From assembly GCF_023016045.1 (NCBI RefSeq), contig NZ_JALKAP010000010.1, positions 62,001 to 126,000 on the forward strand: a stretch of 64,000 bases of DNA, in the 5' to 3' direction. The stretch is from Marinobacter sp. S6332 (GTDB lineage: Bacteria > Pseudomonadota > Gammaproteobacteria > Pseudomonadales > Oleiphilaceae). This document shows, in pieces, positions 30,563 through 42,431 of this stretch (positions are counted from its first letter, which is position 1; each line of letters starts with the position of its first letter). The position numbers and the translations under genes are program-made. Below the pieces are notes generated by a model. The model was not told where the DNA came from. It ran no database searches and saw only the letters and a list, made by a program, of their open reading frames with translations.

Positions 30563-32884
30563 ATGACCACAACACACAACCTCGGCTACCCGCGCATCGG
30601 CGCCCGCCGCGAACTTAAATTTGCTTTGGAAGCCCTCTGGCATGGCAATTCTAGCGAACAAACCCTGCAAGAAACGGCCGCAGGATTACGGGAACAGAAC
30701 TGGCAAGAGCAGGAGAGCCTATCGCTGGCGCCTGTGGGCGATTTTTCGCTGTACGATCAGGTTCTGGATATAAGCGCCACGCTCGGCAACTTGCCTGAAC
30801 GGGCCAGCGCTCAGAATGGCTCCGATCTGGACGCGTATTTTCGTGTTGCGCGGGGCCGCTCGCCAAACGATAGCGCCTGCTGCAGCGTACATGCGGGAGA
30901 AATGACCAAATGGTTCGACACCAACTATCACTACATAGTGCCGGAGTTCGATGCGGGTACAAGCTTTAGCCTGAACGCTGATCGCATTCTGGAGCAACTC
31001 GCCGAAGCCCGAGCACAAGGCATTAACGCCAAGCCGGTCATCATCGGACCGGTTACTTACCTTTGGCTGGGCAAGGCCAAGGATGACTCCGATCGCCTGA
31101 ACCTGCTGAACAAGCTACTGCCAGTCTACACTGAACTGCTAACCAAGCTTGCTGAAGCCGGGGCCGAATGGGTTCAAATTGATGAACCAGCACTGGTTAC
31201 AGAGCTGGACGCTGACTGGCGGCACGCCTTCATCCTCGCCTACCACGAGCTGAAAACAGCACCGGTAAAATTGTTACTGACAACCTATTTCGGGGAGCTC
31301 AGAGAAAACCTGCAACTGGCTTGCGAGCTGCCGGTAGCGGGCATTCATTTGGATGCTATCAGCGCACAAGGTGAAGTTGCACGGCTGGCGGACTGGCTGC
31401 CAGCCCACAAGGTACTGTCTCTCGGTGTTATCAACGGACGTAACATTTGGAAAACCGACCTAAGCGCAACACTTGATTTGCTGGAACCCTTAAAAGAAAA
31501 GCTGGGAGAGCGGCTATGGCTCGCGCCTTCATGTTCCCTGCTGCATGTTCCCGTTGATCTAGAGAGTGAAACCACGCTGGATTCGGAGGTCCGTAACTGG
31601 TTGGCCTTTGCACGGCAGAAGCTGCAGGAGTTGAATACGCTGGCCAAAGCACTGGATGACGGCCGTGAATCGGTCGCGCAAGAGCTGAACGCAAACCAAA
31701 AGGCCATCGCGAGCCGCCGCCAATCTTCGCGGGTTCACAACCCCGCGGTTTCAAAGGCATTGGCAGCCATTACGCCAGAGCATGGTCAGCGCAAGAGCCC
31801 ATTCAGAGCTCGGACTAAGTTGCAGCAAGAGCGATTCCAGCTGCCAGCGTACCCAACCACAACCATTGGCTCATTCCCGCAGACCCCCGAGATACGGGAG
31901 GTTCGCAAAGAATTCCGCCAGGGAAACTTGAGCCAACAGAACTACACTGCGCGAATTCGCGAAGAAATTGTTTACTGCGTTGAGCAACAGGAAGCGCTTG
32001 GCCTGGATGTACTGGTGCATGGCGAAGCCGAGCGTAACGACATGGTGGAGTACTTTGGTGAGCAGCTGGAAGGCTATGTGTTCAGCCGCTTTGGTTGGGT
32101 ACAGTCTTATGGCTCTAGATGCGTAAAACCACCGATTCTTTTCGGTGACATAAGCCGCCCCAAAGCCATGACTGTAGATTGGACCACCTACGCCCAATCT
32201 CTGACGAGCAAGCCTATGAAGGGCATGCTAACCGGTCCGGTGACGATCCTGAACTGGTCCTTTGTGCGTGACGACCAGCCGCGTAAAGACACCTGTCTAC
32301 AGTTGGCTTTAGCCGTACGTGAAGAAGTGCAGGATTTGGAAAAAGCAGGAGTAGGGATTATTCAGATTGACGAAGCGGCCCTGCGTGAAGGCCTGCCTTT
32401 GCGACAATCAGATTGGAATAGCTATCTGGAATGGGCCATAGAATCCTTCCGCATCAGCGCCAACGGCGTGCAGGATAACACTCAGATTCACACACATATG
32501 TGCTATTCCGAGTTCAACGACATTATTGACGCCATTGCTCGCATGGATGCGGACGTCATTACCATTGAAACATCACGGTCGGCCATGGAGCTTCTGGACG
32601 CGTTCAAAGGCTTCGAATATCCCAACGATATTGGCCCGGGCGTTTACGACATCCACTCACCGAACATTCCGCAAGTTGAGCAAGTGACAGACTTGATGAA
32701 AAAGGCTGCCGAGCGGATTCCAGCGGAGCGGTTGTGGGTCAACCCGGATTGCGGTTTGAAAACGAGGCGTTGGGAAGAAGTTATACCCGCGCTCAAGGCT
32801 ATGGTCGCTGCAGCACAGCAACTGCGGGCGCAAAGCCAAGAGAGTAATTCTGTGAAACAGGAGACTGTAGAAGCCGTTCAGTAA
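30563..32884 (+). CDS. metE: Cobalamin-independent methionine synthase
   Basis: 773 residues. It transfers the methyl group of 5-methyltetrahydropteroyltri-glutamate to homocysteine. The N-terminal start [16 protein letters not shown] is typical. The C-terminal catalytic barrel holds zinc ligands in HTHMCYSEF (His645, Cys647) and [19 protein letters not shown] opens the second half. It carries about 15 extra residues at the C-terminus compared with E. coli MetE (753). Its stop overlaps the convergent cpdA stop by seven bases. Confidence 0.97.
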   Translation: MTTTHNLGYPRIGARRELKFALEALWHGNSSEQTLQETAAGLREQNWQEQESLSLAPVGDFSLYDQVLDISATLGNLPERASAQNGSDLDAYFRVARGRSPNDSACCSVHAGEMTKWFDTNYHYIVPEFDAGTSFSLNADRILEQLAEARAQGINAKPVIIGPVTYLWLGKAKDDSDRLNLLNKLLPVYTELLTKLAEAGAEWVQIDEPALVTELDADWRHAFILAYHELKTAPVKLLLTTYFGELRENLQLACELPVAGIHLDAISAQGEVARLADWLPAHKVLSLGVINGRNIWKTDLSATLDLLEPLKEKLGERLWLAPSCSLLHVPVDLESETTLDSEVRNWLAFARQKLQELNTLAKALDDGRESVAQELNANQKAIASRRQSSRVHNPAVSKALAAITPEHGQRKSPFRARTKLQQERFQLPAYPTTTIGSFPQTPEIREVRKEFRQGNLSQQNYTARIREEIVYCVEQQEALGLDVLVHGEAERNDMVEYFGEQLEGYVFSRFGWVQSYGSRCVKPPILFGDISRPKAMTVDWTTYAQSLTSKPMKGMLTGPVTILNWSFVRDDQPRKDTCLQLALAVREEVQDLEKAGVGIIQIDEAALREGLPLRQSDWNSYLEWAIESFRISANGVQDNTQIHTHMCYSEFNDIIDAIARMDADVITIETSRSAMELLDAFKGFEYPNDIGPGVYDIHSPNIPQVEQVTDLMKKAAERIPAERLWVNPDCGLKTRRWEEVIPALKAMVAAAQQLRAQSQESNSVKQETVEAVQ

Positions 32885-33684
32885 CCCGAGCTGCTCTGAT
32901 CAAGCTCGAACTCGAAGTCCAGAGCCCGGCACACTTCAGTTGAGAAGTTGCCGGAGCTATGGAGCTCAAACCAGCGATATCCGGGCGCCAAGTCTTCTAC
33001 GGAAAACTTGCGCGAGCCGGAAGTAAATTGAATACAGGTGGAAGGGCTAGCCAGTAGCTTCACACCGTTCCTCTGCTGCTCGTGGGTCTGATGGATGTGC
33101 CCCCACAGCACAATCTTTACTTGCGGGAAGCGGTCAACTAACTGCCAGAAGTCTTCACGATTTTTAAGACCAATATTGGCCATCCAATCGGTGCCAATAT
33201 CAACAGGGTGGTGGTGTAGCGTGATAAGCGCTGGCATCTCCGGATGCTGTTCAAGCATCTCAGCCAAAAAATCCAGCTCGGACTCCGCCAGCTCTCCATG
33301 CACTTTACCTGGAACCGATGAGTCCAGAAGAATAAACTGCCAACCACCTTGAATAATGTGACGACGATCTGCACCGCAGCGCGCTGCAACGGCCCTCAGG
33401 CTCGCAACCTGATCATGATTTCCAGCAATCCATGCAGATTCGCAACTAAAAGCGCCAAGTCGATCAGCCAAAACCCGATAAGCTTCTTCCGAACCATCCT
33501 GAGCGAGGTCGCCCGTGGCTAGGATGAGATCCGGCTGCCCGTGGGATCTGAGTACCTCGGTTATAACGGCGTCCAGACTGTCGCGAGTGTTTACACCCAG
33601 CAATGCACCATCAGCGTTCGCCATCAGGTGTGGATCGGTTAACTGCAGTACCCGAAGCGGTCGGGCGGTTTCCTTGGAAGTCAT
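32878..33684 (-). CDS. cpdA: 3',5'-cyclic-AMP phosphodiesterase CpdA
   Basis: 268 residues from ATG at 33684, chosen because the fold begins [11 protein letters not shown] shortly after. Longer starts at 33711 (ATG) and 33741 (GTG) are possible. Calcineurin-like metallophosphatase motifs are present in order: D-x-H (TDPHL), GDLAQDG, GNHD, HHHP and GHIH. It hydrolyses cAMP to AMP. It lies in the nudF-yqiB-cpdA order known from E. coli, but is separated from yqiB by 233 bases in which I see no gene. Confidence 0.93.
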   Translation of the reverse strand: MTSKETARPLRVLQLTDPHLMANADGALLGVNTRDSLDAVITEVLRSHGQPDLILATGDLAQDGSEEAYRVLADRLGAFSCESAWIAGNHDQVASLRAVAARCGADRRHIIQGGWQFILLDSSVPGKVHGELAESELDFLAEMLEQHPEMPALITLHHHPVDIGTDWMANIGLKNREDFWQLVDRFPQVKIVLWGHIHQTHEQQRNGVKLLASPSTCIQFTSGSRKFSVEDLAPGYRWFELHSSGNFSTEVCRALDFEFELDQSSSGY

Positions 33685-33917
33685 GATTCTTATCGGTCTG
33701 CTTGCGGTCATCCATTGAGGAACAGATTCATGGGCTACCACCTAACTCAGGCTCCCATGGCTCACATACAAGTGTACGTTGTCAGCTTCCGAATTTATCA
33801 CTTGCGACTGGAACCGGCGTCACATTCTGGCTCAACGCCAGTAATTTATTGCCGTTTTTGCCAACTCAATGCGCCTTTACAAGTGTACGGTTTTACCTCA
33901 GTAGCGGGCAAGCCAGA

Positions 33918-34451
33918 TTAATCAGCGCTTTTTCCCGCACTCTTCTCAGCATTCTCTCCGGCGCTATCTACGGCATTTTCAGCGCCGGTCCAGGCCGCAT
34001 GTTCAAGAGGCAAGTGGCCGAACCGAAGGCAGTATTCCAACCAATCGGCAAGAAACCCGTTCACCTGAGTTTTTTCATCCGGGTGATGCATAAAGCGATT
34101 GGGATAATCGTTGACTGGTGCGATTTGTGTATCACGATAGCAGCTAATAACCTCGGCCATCACCGCATCGTGGTATACCCGAACCGTCATCTGTGGATTG
34201 TTAAGCCAGCGACCCTTGTTGTGGATCTGTTCAAGCAGGAGGGTTTCGGTGTAGCGGGCGGTTTGCAGCACTTGAATTCGAACGCGTCCTAGGTATTCGT
34301 TTTCTCGGTGCAGCTCGATTTCACATACGGGCTCATCGTCTACCCTCAGCTGGCGCAGTCGGCTAAGCCGATGGTAATTGCCCTCACACAAAGCGCCCAG
34401 TTGACGCAGGTCTGGCACGTAGCGCTTGGGTTTCATTGCCCATTCGTTCAT
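33918..34451 (-). CDS. yqiB: YqiB family protein (DUF1249)
   Basis: 177 residues from ATG at 34451, with AGGA about nine bases upstream and two bases after the nudF stop. A longer frame upstream is nudF in another frame. The conserved part runs from YVPDLRQLGALCEGNYHRL to FLADWLEYCLRFGH. The last 30 residues (Ala/Glu/Ser-rich) are probably disordered and are not part of the usual domain. Biochemical function is unknown. It is consistently placed between nudF and cpdA. Confidence 0.9.
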   Translation of the reverse strand: MNEWAMKPKRYVPDLRQLGALCEGNYHRLSRLRQLRVDDEPVCEIELHRENEYLGRVRIQVLQTARYTETLLLEQIHNKGRWLNNPQMTVRVYHDAVMAEVISCYRDTQIAPVNDYPNRFMHHPDEKTQVNGFLADWLEYCLRFGHLPLEHAAWTGAENAVDSAGENAEKSAGKSAD

Positions 34452-34453
34452 AA

Positions 34454-35068
34454 CTACCATCCTGCCCGCAACCTTGTACGATTTAACTCCAGCCATTGAA
34501 GGGCAATGATTGCAGCTGCGTTGTTGATGCGACCATCGGTAATCATGGCGATGGCGTCGTCTGCAGATACGACATGAGCTCGTATATCTTCGCTTTCCTC
34601 TTCCAGACCAAACAAGCCCCCCGCAGATTCGGTACTTACTTTCCCGCAATACAAATAGACCATTTCGGTAGTGCCGCCCGGAGAGACCAAGTAATCGCAA
34701 ATTTTTTCCAATTTGCTAAAGCTTAGGCCCGCCTCTTCCTCTGCCTCTCTTTGTGCTACCTCTTCGCTTGATTCGCCGTCTTCGTTCATTCCGGCGACCA
34801 GTTCCAGCAACCAAGGAGATTGCTCGCGCCCGAGTGCGCCGAGGCGAAACTGCTCAAGCAGCACAACTTCGTCTCTTTCAGGGTCGTAGGGGAGTACGCA
34901 GGTGGCGTCGCCGCGAATGAAGAGTTCGCGGGTAAACTGTGGCATGCTTCGGCCATCAAAGCGCGGGTGTGTCAGCCATAGCTTGTCCATGCGGAAGAAG
35001 CCTTGAAAGACGGTTTCGCGCTTTTCGATTTTGACGTCGCTGGCTTTAAACTGGAACGGCTTTGTCAT
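34454..35068 (-). CDS. nudF: ADP-ribose diphosphatase NudF
   Basis: 204 residues from ATG at 35068 (MTKPFQFKASDV). Extra codons up to 35143 in the same frame have no clear site. The Nudix box spans GMNEDGESSEEVAQ and REAEEEAGL. EQFRLGAL and SPGGTTEMVYLY are typical of the ADP-ribose group. It hydrolyses ADP-ribose to AMP and ribose 5-phosphate. First gene of nudF-yqiB-cpdA. Confidence 0.93.
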   Translation of the reverse strand: MTKPFQFKASDVKIEKRETVFQGFFRMDKLWLTHPRFDGRSMPQFTRELFIRGDATCVLPYDPERDEVVLLEQFRLGALGREQSPWLLELVAGMNEDGESSEEVAQREAEEEAGLSFSKLEKICDYLVSPGGTTEMVYLYCGKVSTESAGGLFGLEEESEDIRAHVVSADDAIAMITDGRINNAAAIIALQWLELNRTRLRAGW

Positions 35069-35144
35069 GCTTTGCTCTGTTTGACTTGGGTTTTGCACGA
35101 TAGCCGGTTGGTGTTGTTTATTGCAAGCCTGCTTTGGGTGCAAG

Positions 35145-35337
35145 ACAGCTGTGGGCGAGCGCTTCCCAAAACACGCTGTGGATACATCCCTGTACGCTTG
35201 GCTACACCTCTCACTACTTAGTGCTCCTGCGTCGCAGTGAGAGTCCTGGGCTGGCCATCCTTGGCCAACCCGTGAAGAGCTCTTCGCTCTTCACCCATGG
35301 CTTCGCACAGTTTTGGGAAGCCTTTCCCCACACCTGC
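35145..35337 (+). repeat. Interspersed structured element, long form (copy C)
   Basis: Outer arms 35145-35172 and 35310-35337 match in 22 of 28 positions, perfectly in the inner twelve. The core reads ACACGCTGTGGATACATCC, TGTACGCTTGGCT, then CCATGGCTTCGCACAG. Internal hairpins: CTCTCACT/AGTGAGAG (35208-35243), GGGCTGGCC/GGCCAACCC (35248-35271, one mismatch), GTGAAGAGC/GCTCTTCAC (35272-35294, perfect). The loop TGCTCCTGCGTCGC is shared with copy B. It lies between thiC and nudF, ending 69 bases downstream of the thiC stop. Confidence 0.9.
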
Positions 35338-35406
35338 CCCATAGTTATGAGCAATACGCTGGCAAGCGCAAATCCTTAGTGCGCTGCGCCGCCAGCTTAT
35401 TGAAAG

Positions 35407-37575
<2,169 letters not shown>

Positions 37576-37696
37576 TTAGGCCGGTACGACTTTCCATGCC
37601 ATTACCGATGCCAGATCCATAATATCTGTAGATATCCGGCATCCCTGTTGAGCGCCTCGAAAAGGCGCAGACGCGCACATGTACTCAGGAGTAACA

Positions 37697-39073
37697 ATGA
37701 AAAAACGATTGCTTTCCGGACTTGTTGGCCTCTTGGCGGCACAGCCCGCCCTTTCCCTGGATCTGGTAGAGACCTACGAGAAAGCACTCTCCTACGACTC
37801 TGGTATTGCAACAGCGCAGGCCAGATTCGAATCGCAGCAGGCATCGAGTGATATCAGCCAGAGCGCTTTGCTGCCCCAAATTGGCGCCTATGGCGATGCC
37901 CAACATATTGATATTGATGGCCCCAACCAAGACAACAGCTATCGCGAGCTAAAATACGGCCTTCAACTGACACAGCCTCTGTTTCGCGCCGACGCATGGT
38001 TTCGCTATGACGCCAGCCAGTTTCAAACAGATTCAGCGCGTGCTCAGTACAATCTGGCCCAACAGCAACTGATTCTTGACGTCGCAACTGCTTACTTTAA
38101 CGTTTTGCGTGCGCAAGATACGGTCATGACCTCTCAGGCCACCGAGGCAGCAATCCAGCGCCAATACGAGCAAGCTCAAGAGCGTTTTGATGTGGGCCTT
38201 ATCGCCATTACAGAAGTGTACGAAGCTCGCGCCAGCTACGACGACAGCAGGAGCTTGCGCATTGCGGCAGAAAACCAAGCCAACATTGCCAAGGAGCAGT
38301 TGGCCCGATTGACTGGCGAATACACGAACGAGCTGGAGAACCTGCGCCAGAATTTCCCTCTTGGCAGTCCGGAGCCCATGGACCCGGCTGCGTGGGAAAT
38401 GACCGCGCTGGAGCAAAACTGGTCTATTCAGTCTGCCATGTATGATCTGAACGCCAGCGAATCCGGGCTAAAGCAAGCCAAGGCGGGCCACTACCCCACA
38501 TTGGATCTCAGTGCGTCTTATGGCAAGTCAGATGTGCATGGGGTTGAACAGAATACTCCGCAGTCTCCGCGGGATGGCGAAACAACTCAGGGTATTATCG
38601 CGCTGAACCTTAAGGTTCCTTTGTACACGGGCGGCGGTACTCAAGCCGGGGTACGCCAGCAGCGGTCCTTGGTGACCGTAGCGGAACAGTCGCTGAATAC
38701 CGTTCGCCGCGATGTGCGTGTTAATACCCGCAGCCTGTTCCTGACGATCAACAACAATATTGAAACAGCTTCAGCTCTGGAGCGCACCATCATCTCCCGT
38801 CGTAGCGCACTCGATGCCACTCGTGCGGGTTATGACGTAGGCACCCGGAATATTGTTGAAGTACTGGATGCGGAACGAGCTTACTACGTGGCTCTGAGAG
38901 ATTACGCCAACGCACGCTACGACTACGTCATCAACATGCTTCAGCTAAAACAGGCTGCAGGCACCCTCAGCCCGAGGGATTTGATTGAATTGAACAATTG
39001 GCTTAGCGCCAACGCACCGGGCATTGAGGCTCTCGCCAATGATAAAGAAACCCTGAAGGACCCGACCCTCTAG
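37697..39073 (+). CDS. tolC: Outer-membrane efflux channel TolC
   Basis: 458 residues from ATG at 37697, with CAGGAG five bases upstream. A start at 37679 in the same frame is less likely. Signal peptide about 1-20, cleaved before LDLVETYE. Two tandem OEP repeats (about 22-215 and 230-430) show the typical DVATAYFNVLRAQD, ARASYDDS and GTRNIVEVLDAERAYY. It forms the trimeric exit duct for tripartite efflux pumps and type I secretion. The leader carries two hairpins (ATATC/GATAT at 37622-37635 and GCGCCT/AGGCGC at 37652-37668). It is near nudF-yqiB-cpdA, as in E. coli. Confidence 0.95.
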   Translation: MKKRLLSGLVGLLAAQPALSLDLVETYEKALSYDSGIATAQARFESQQASSDISQSALLPQIGAYGDAQHIDIDGPNQDNSYRELKYGLQLTQPLFRADAWFRYDASQFQTDSARAQYNLAQQQLILDVATAYFNVLRAQDTVMTSQATEAAIQRQYEQAQERFDVGLIAITEVYEARASYDDSRSLRIAAENQANIAKEQLARLTGEYTNELENLRQNFPLGSPEPMDPAAWEMTALEQNWSIQSAMYDLNASESGLKQAKAGHYPTLDLSASYGKSDVHGVEQNTPQSPRDGETTQGIIALNLKVPLYTGGGTQAGVRQQRSLVTVAEQSLNTVRRDVRVNTRSLFLTINNNIETASALERTIISRRSALDATRAGYDVGTRNIVEVLDAERAYYVALRDYANARYDYVINMLQLKQAAGTLSPRDLIELNNWLSANAPGIEALANDKETLKDPTL

Positions 39074-39142
39074 GTTAATCTTCAGCACTCGGCAAATGAA
39101 TGAAACAGGGTGTGGAACCCAGCTTCCGCACCCTGCCTCCCA

Positions 39143-40396
39143 TCACACCCTCGCAATGATTCCATCAACAACCCTATCCAGCGCACCCTTGTTCTTGTTG
39201 ACCACCGAGAGCGCCCGCTGACCACTCGCCTGTCGCTCATCAGCATTGCTGAACAAAGCTGACAAGTGATGAAAGAGTTCATCGCTGTTGCCGACCATGG
39301 TCACACCGCCATCGTCAAGGAGCCTTTGATAGATCGTTTCAAAGTTGAACACGTGATGCCCGGAAACCACCGGAATGCCCCAGCCTGCGGGCTCTAAAGG
39401 GTTGTGACCGCCGCGCTGAATCAGCGAACCACCAACAAAAGCCACGTCACTGGCACCATAAAGCATCATCAACTCACCCATGGTATCGCCGAGATAGACT
39501 TGGGCACCTGAGAAATCATCGCCCAACGAGCGCCGCGCCAGAGAGAACTCATACTGAAGAACCAAATCCGCCACGGATTCAAACCGCTCGGGGTGGCGTG
39601 GCACGATAATCAAAAGTGCTTCAGGTTGATCGCGCAAAAGTTGTTTATGCGCTGCCAATAACTGGGCATCTTCGCCCTCATGGGTGCTGCCAGCAACCCA
39701 TACAGGGCGGTTAGATAGGGACTGTTTTAACTGCAGTGATTCTTGGCGTACCGCCTCGGGTATATCCACATCAAATTTGACACTGCCAGTAACGGCAACT
39801 TTAGAGGCAGCCACCCCTATTCTGCGAAAGCGCTCTGCATCCTTTTCAGCCTGAGCAGCCACCCAACTGATACTGCGCATAATCGGCGCAACCAGGCGCT
39901 TAACACGCTCGTAACCCTGTGCAGAACGCTCGGAGAGCCGCGCATTGATAAGGAATACCGGCACGCCTCTGGAGCGGCTTTGGCGAATCATGTTTGGCCA
40001 TATTTCCGTTTCCATAATGACCAGAATTCTGGGATTAACCCGGTTGAGAAAGCGGCGTATAGACCCAGGGGTATCGTAGGGTGCGTAGGCATACTGAACT
40101 TGGCTGCCAAACATTTTCATCGCCTGCGTGAGGCCTGTGTCTGTCATGGCTGTCATCAAGACGGTAATATCGGGATTGCGGGCGAGCAGCCGCCGCACCA
40201 TGGGCGCCGCGGCAATCGTCTCACCTACCGACACAGCATGTACCCAGACAACCGTGCCACTGGCCCGAGGCACAAAGCCCACACGCTGCTGCCAATTCAC
40301 CCTTAGCTCCGGCGTCTCTCGGCCTTGCCACCACAGCCTCAGAAGAATAAACGGCAGCACCAAGCGTATAAGCTGTGAATAAATAAATTGAAGCAC
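39143..40396 (-). CDS. waaA: 3-deoxy-D-manno-octulosonic acid (Kdo) transferase
   Basis: 417 residues from GTG at 40396, chosen because MLQFIYSQLIRLVLPFILL aligns well with the E. coli WaaA start and a G-rich ribosome site lies six bases upstream. ATG codons upstream (40429, 40447, 40477) extend toward lpxL. An N-terminal membrane anchor is followed by a GT-B fold: HAVSVGET with the catalytic Glu, LIMETEIWPN, NARLSERS, VPRHPERF and GGSLIQRGGHNPLEP. It adds Kdo to lipid IVA at the inner membrane. It is the left end of the LPS locus. Confidence 0.97.
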   Translation of the reverse strand: MLQFIYSQLIRLVLPFILLRLWWQGRETPELRVNWQQRVGFVPRASGTVVWVHAVSVGETIAAAPMVRRLLARNPDITVLMTAMTDTGLTQAMKMFGSQVQYAYAPYDTPGSIRRFLNRVNPRILVIMETEIWPNMIRQSRSRGVPVFLINARLSERSAQGYERVKRLVAPIMRSISWVAAQAEKDAERFRRIGVAASKVAVTGSVKFDVDIPEAVRQESLQLKQSLSNRPVWVAGSTHEGEDAQLLAAHKQLLRDQPEALLIIVPRHPERFESVADLVLQYEFSLARRSLGDDFSGAQVYLGDTMGELMMLYGASDVAFVGGSLIQRGGHNPLEPAGWGIPVVSGHHVFNFETIYQRLLDDGGVTMVGNSDELFHHLSALFSNADERQASGQRALSVVNKNKGALDRVVDGIIARV

Positions 40397-40519
40397 ACAG
40401 GACCCCCAGAAAACTAAGTGCGATATCATATCGTAAAGCCTAATCATTTGCTTCCGACTCACTCTTCCGGGCAGCATAGGCTAAGCAATGATCCACTGAG
40501 CTTGCAGGGCAGATTTCAA

Positions 40520-41467
40520 GTGACCAAGACATACCGCCGCCAGGCGCGCAATACAGACTACTCAGCCTACCGCCACCCCCGCTGGTGGCCGACCTGGATT
40601 GGGGTTTTTGTCATGTGGTGCTCAGCACAACTCCCTATCCGCGTTCAGTGGTGGTTAGGCAAGTGCATAGGGCTTCTTGCGTTGCGGCTAACCAAAAAAC
40701 GACGTCACATCGCTGAGATTAATATACGCCTGTGCTTCCCCGAGCTTCCAAAAGCACAGCAAGATGCATTAGTTCGCAACACCTTTATCGCAAACGGCAT
40801 TGGTGTAATGGAATTAGGAATAGCCTGGTTCCGAAACCCTGCAAAGTTAACAGACATAACGGAAGTTCATGGCAAAGAGCATCTTGATAATGCCTTGGCC
40901 GAAGGCAAAGGTGTGTTGCTACTCGGGGGCCATTACAGCACTCTGGATTTAGGGGGCAGTTTGGTTACCGAGTACATAGAAGCTGACGTGATGCAGCGGG
41001 ATCACAACAATCCCCTGATGAACGCCGTTATGACCCGGGCAAGGGAGCGCCGCTATGAGACGGTTCTTGGCGCACGAGATCTGCGTGGTTTGTTCCGCAG
41101 CCTTCGTAACAACCGCACGGTGTGGTATGCCGCAGACCAAGACTACGGCCGCAAAGATATTGTTTTCGCGCCTTTTTTTGGAGTGCCAACGGGCACCATT
41201 ACGGCCACCTCCCGTATTGCTGCACGCAGCCACTGTAAAGTAGTCCCGTTCAGCCACTTCCGGCGGCAGGATAAACCGGGCTATGACATATACTTCCACC
41301 CTCCTCTGGACCCATTTCCCAGCGGCGACGACATGCAGGACGCAACCGAAATCAACCAGATTCTTGAGCGAGAAATCCGCCGCGCACCAGACCAATATCT
41401 CTGGATGCACCGCCGTTTCAAAACGCGGCCAGACATAAACGATCCGGGCTTTTATGGGGACAAATAA
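40520..41467 (+). CDS. LpxL/HtrB-type lipid A acyltransferase
   Basis: 315 residues from GTG at 40520, close to the size of E. coli LpxL (306). The frame is open upstream to 40418, but that would overlap waaA leader sequence. A membrane segment (about 24-50) is followed by the acyltransferase domain. The H-X4-D motif is in GGHYSTLDLGG, and DYGRKDIVFAPFFGV is the typical second block. It should add a secondary acyl chain to Kdo-lipid A. Divergent from waaA. The next gene overlaps its end by 14 bases. Confidence 0.88.
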   Translation: MTKTYRRQARNTDYSAYRHPRWWPTWIGVFVMWCSAQLPIRVQWWLGKCIGLLALRLTKKRRHIAEINIRLCFPELPKAQQDALVRNTFIANGIGVMELGIAWFRNPAKLTDITEVHGKEHLDNALAEGKGVLLLGGHYSTLDLGGSLVTEYIEADVMQRDHNNPLMNAVMTRARERRYETVLGARDLRGLFRSLRNNRTVWYAADQDYGRKDIVFAPFFGVPTGTITATSRIAARSHCKVVPFSHFRRQDKPGYDIYFHPPLDPFPSGDDMQDATEINQILEREIRRAPDQYLWMHRRFKTRPDINDPGFYGDK

Positions 41468-42431
41468 CACCTCTGCGGCACCTGTAATATGGTTGCTTAC
41501 AGACAACAAGCCCGGGCACCGGAATCAGCTAAAAGGTCTGGGTAACCGATTGCAGGTTAAAGCTGGCGCCAGCTTGTTCTGGATTTCAACCCAAAATACT
41601 AAGGTTCCGCTTTGGCGGGCGTTACTCGCAATTCCCCCTTCGCTGGACCCGTCGCTCCCCGAGCCCAATCTGGTTATTGCTGCGGGCTCCGGCACACATA
41701 GGCTTTTGCTCTCACTAAGAAGGCGCAGAAACGCTAAGACGCTGGTGATCATGAAACCCGGCTTCCCGCGCCAGTGGGTCGATGGTGCCATAATTCCTGC
41801 CCATGATGGCGTAGCACAAGACCAGAAAACGCTGATCACCGAAGGCGCCATAAACACCGTAACGCCACTTGCCAGAATTACTGACAAACCGGAGGCTCTG
41901 TTATTACTTGGGGGGCCATCTGCACATTTTGACTGGGACGGCGACGTTGTACTCGGGCAAGTGGCTCACCTGATCGGCGAGTACCCTCAGTGGCGCTGGA
42001 CGATCACAACTTCAAGGCGAACACCAGAAGCGCTCAAAACAAAAATTGGTGAGTTTTCAAGCGCCAAAATTACAGTGGTTACCCCTGAGCAGACACATGA
42101 AAATTGGCTCAACCATCAAATCGCTGCATCCCGAGCCATTTGGGTAACACCAGACAGCATGTCCATGGTGTGCGAGGCAGCAACATCGGGGGTACCAACC
42201 GGGCTGTTCCAGCTGCCAGAACTTTCCGGAAGCCGTGTTGCAAACGGCATATTGGAGTTAGTAAAAGCGGGTTATGTGGCACGTTGGAGTGATCATGCTG
42301 CGGTAATGGCAGGCAAAACCGGTCAGGAAAAAGCTCTTTGGGAAGCGGATCGGGCTGCCGAGTGGGTGATACAACGCTGGCTTGCCCCTGATACCCGAAA
42401 GCGATCAAAACCAAAGAGGGAGAACTCTTGA
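41454..42431 (+). CDS. ELM1-family putative glycosyltransferase (first copy)
   Basis: 325 residues. It belongs to the family named after plant mitochondrial fission protein ELM1 (DUF1022), whose bacterial members are GT-B-like. Signals: LTDNKPGHRNQLKGL near the N-terminus, the TTSRRTP motif, and VTPDSMSMVCEAATSG near the end, which resembles a nucleotide-sugar site. It overlaps lpxL at the start and the GT4 gene at the end (four bases, TTGA). The context in an LPS locus suggests sugar transfer to the core. Donor and acceptor are unknown. A second copy lies at 43552-44577 on the other strand. Confidence 0.75.
   Translation: MGTNNTSAAPVIWLLTDNKPGHRNQLKGLGNRLQVKAGASLFWISTQNTKVPLWRALLAIPPSLDPSLPEPNLVIAAGSGTHRLLLSLRRRRNAKTLVIMKPGFPRQWVDGAIIPAHDGVAQDQKTLITEGAINTVTPLARITDKPEALLLLGGPSAHFDWDGDVVLGQVAHLIGEYPQWRWTITTSRRTPEALKTKIGEFSSAKITVVTPEQTHENWLNHQIAASRAIWVTPDSMSMVCEAATSGVPTGLFQLPELSGSRVANGILELVKAGYVARWSDHAAVMAGKTGQEKALWEADRAAEWVIQRWLAPDTRKRSKPKRENS

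Noticed and set aside
33768..33889. Two copies of ACAAGTGTACG (33768-33778 and 33879-33889) between yqiB and cpdA
   Set aside because: Eleven-base repeat with no paired structure or clear link to either gene; may be chance.
34452..34700. N-terminal extension of yqiB by 83 codons
   Set aside because: It lies fully inside nudF in another frame; the true start follows the nudF stop by two bases.
39743..40306. 187-codon plus-strand frame
   Set aside because: Antisense to waaA, which is complete on the minus strand.
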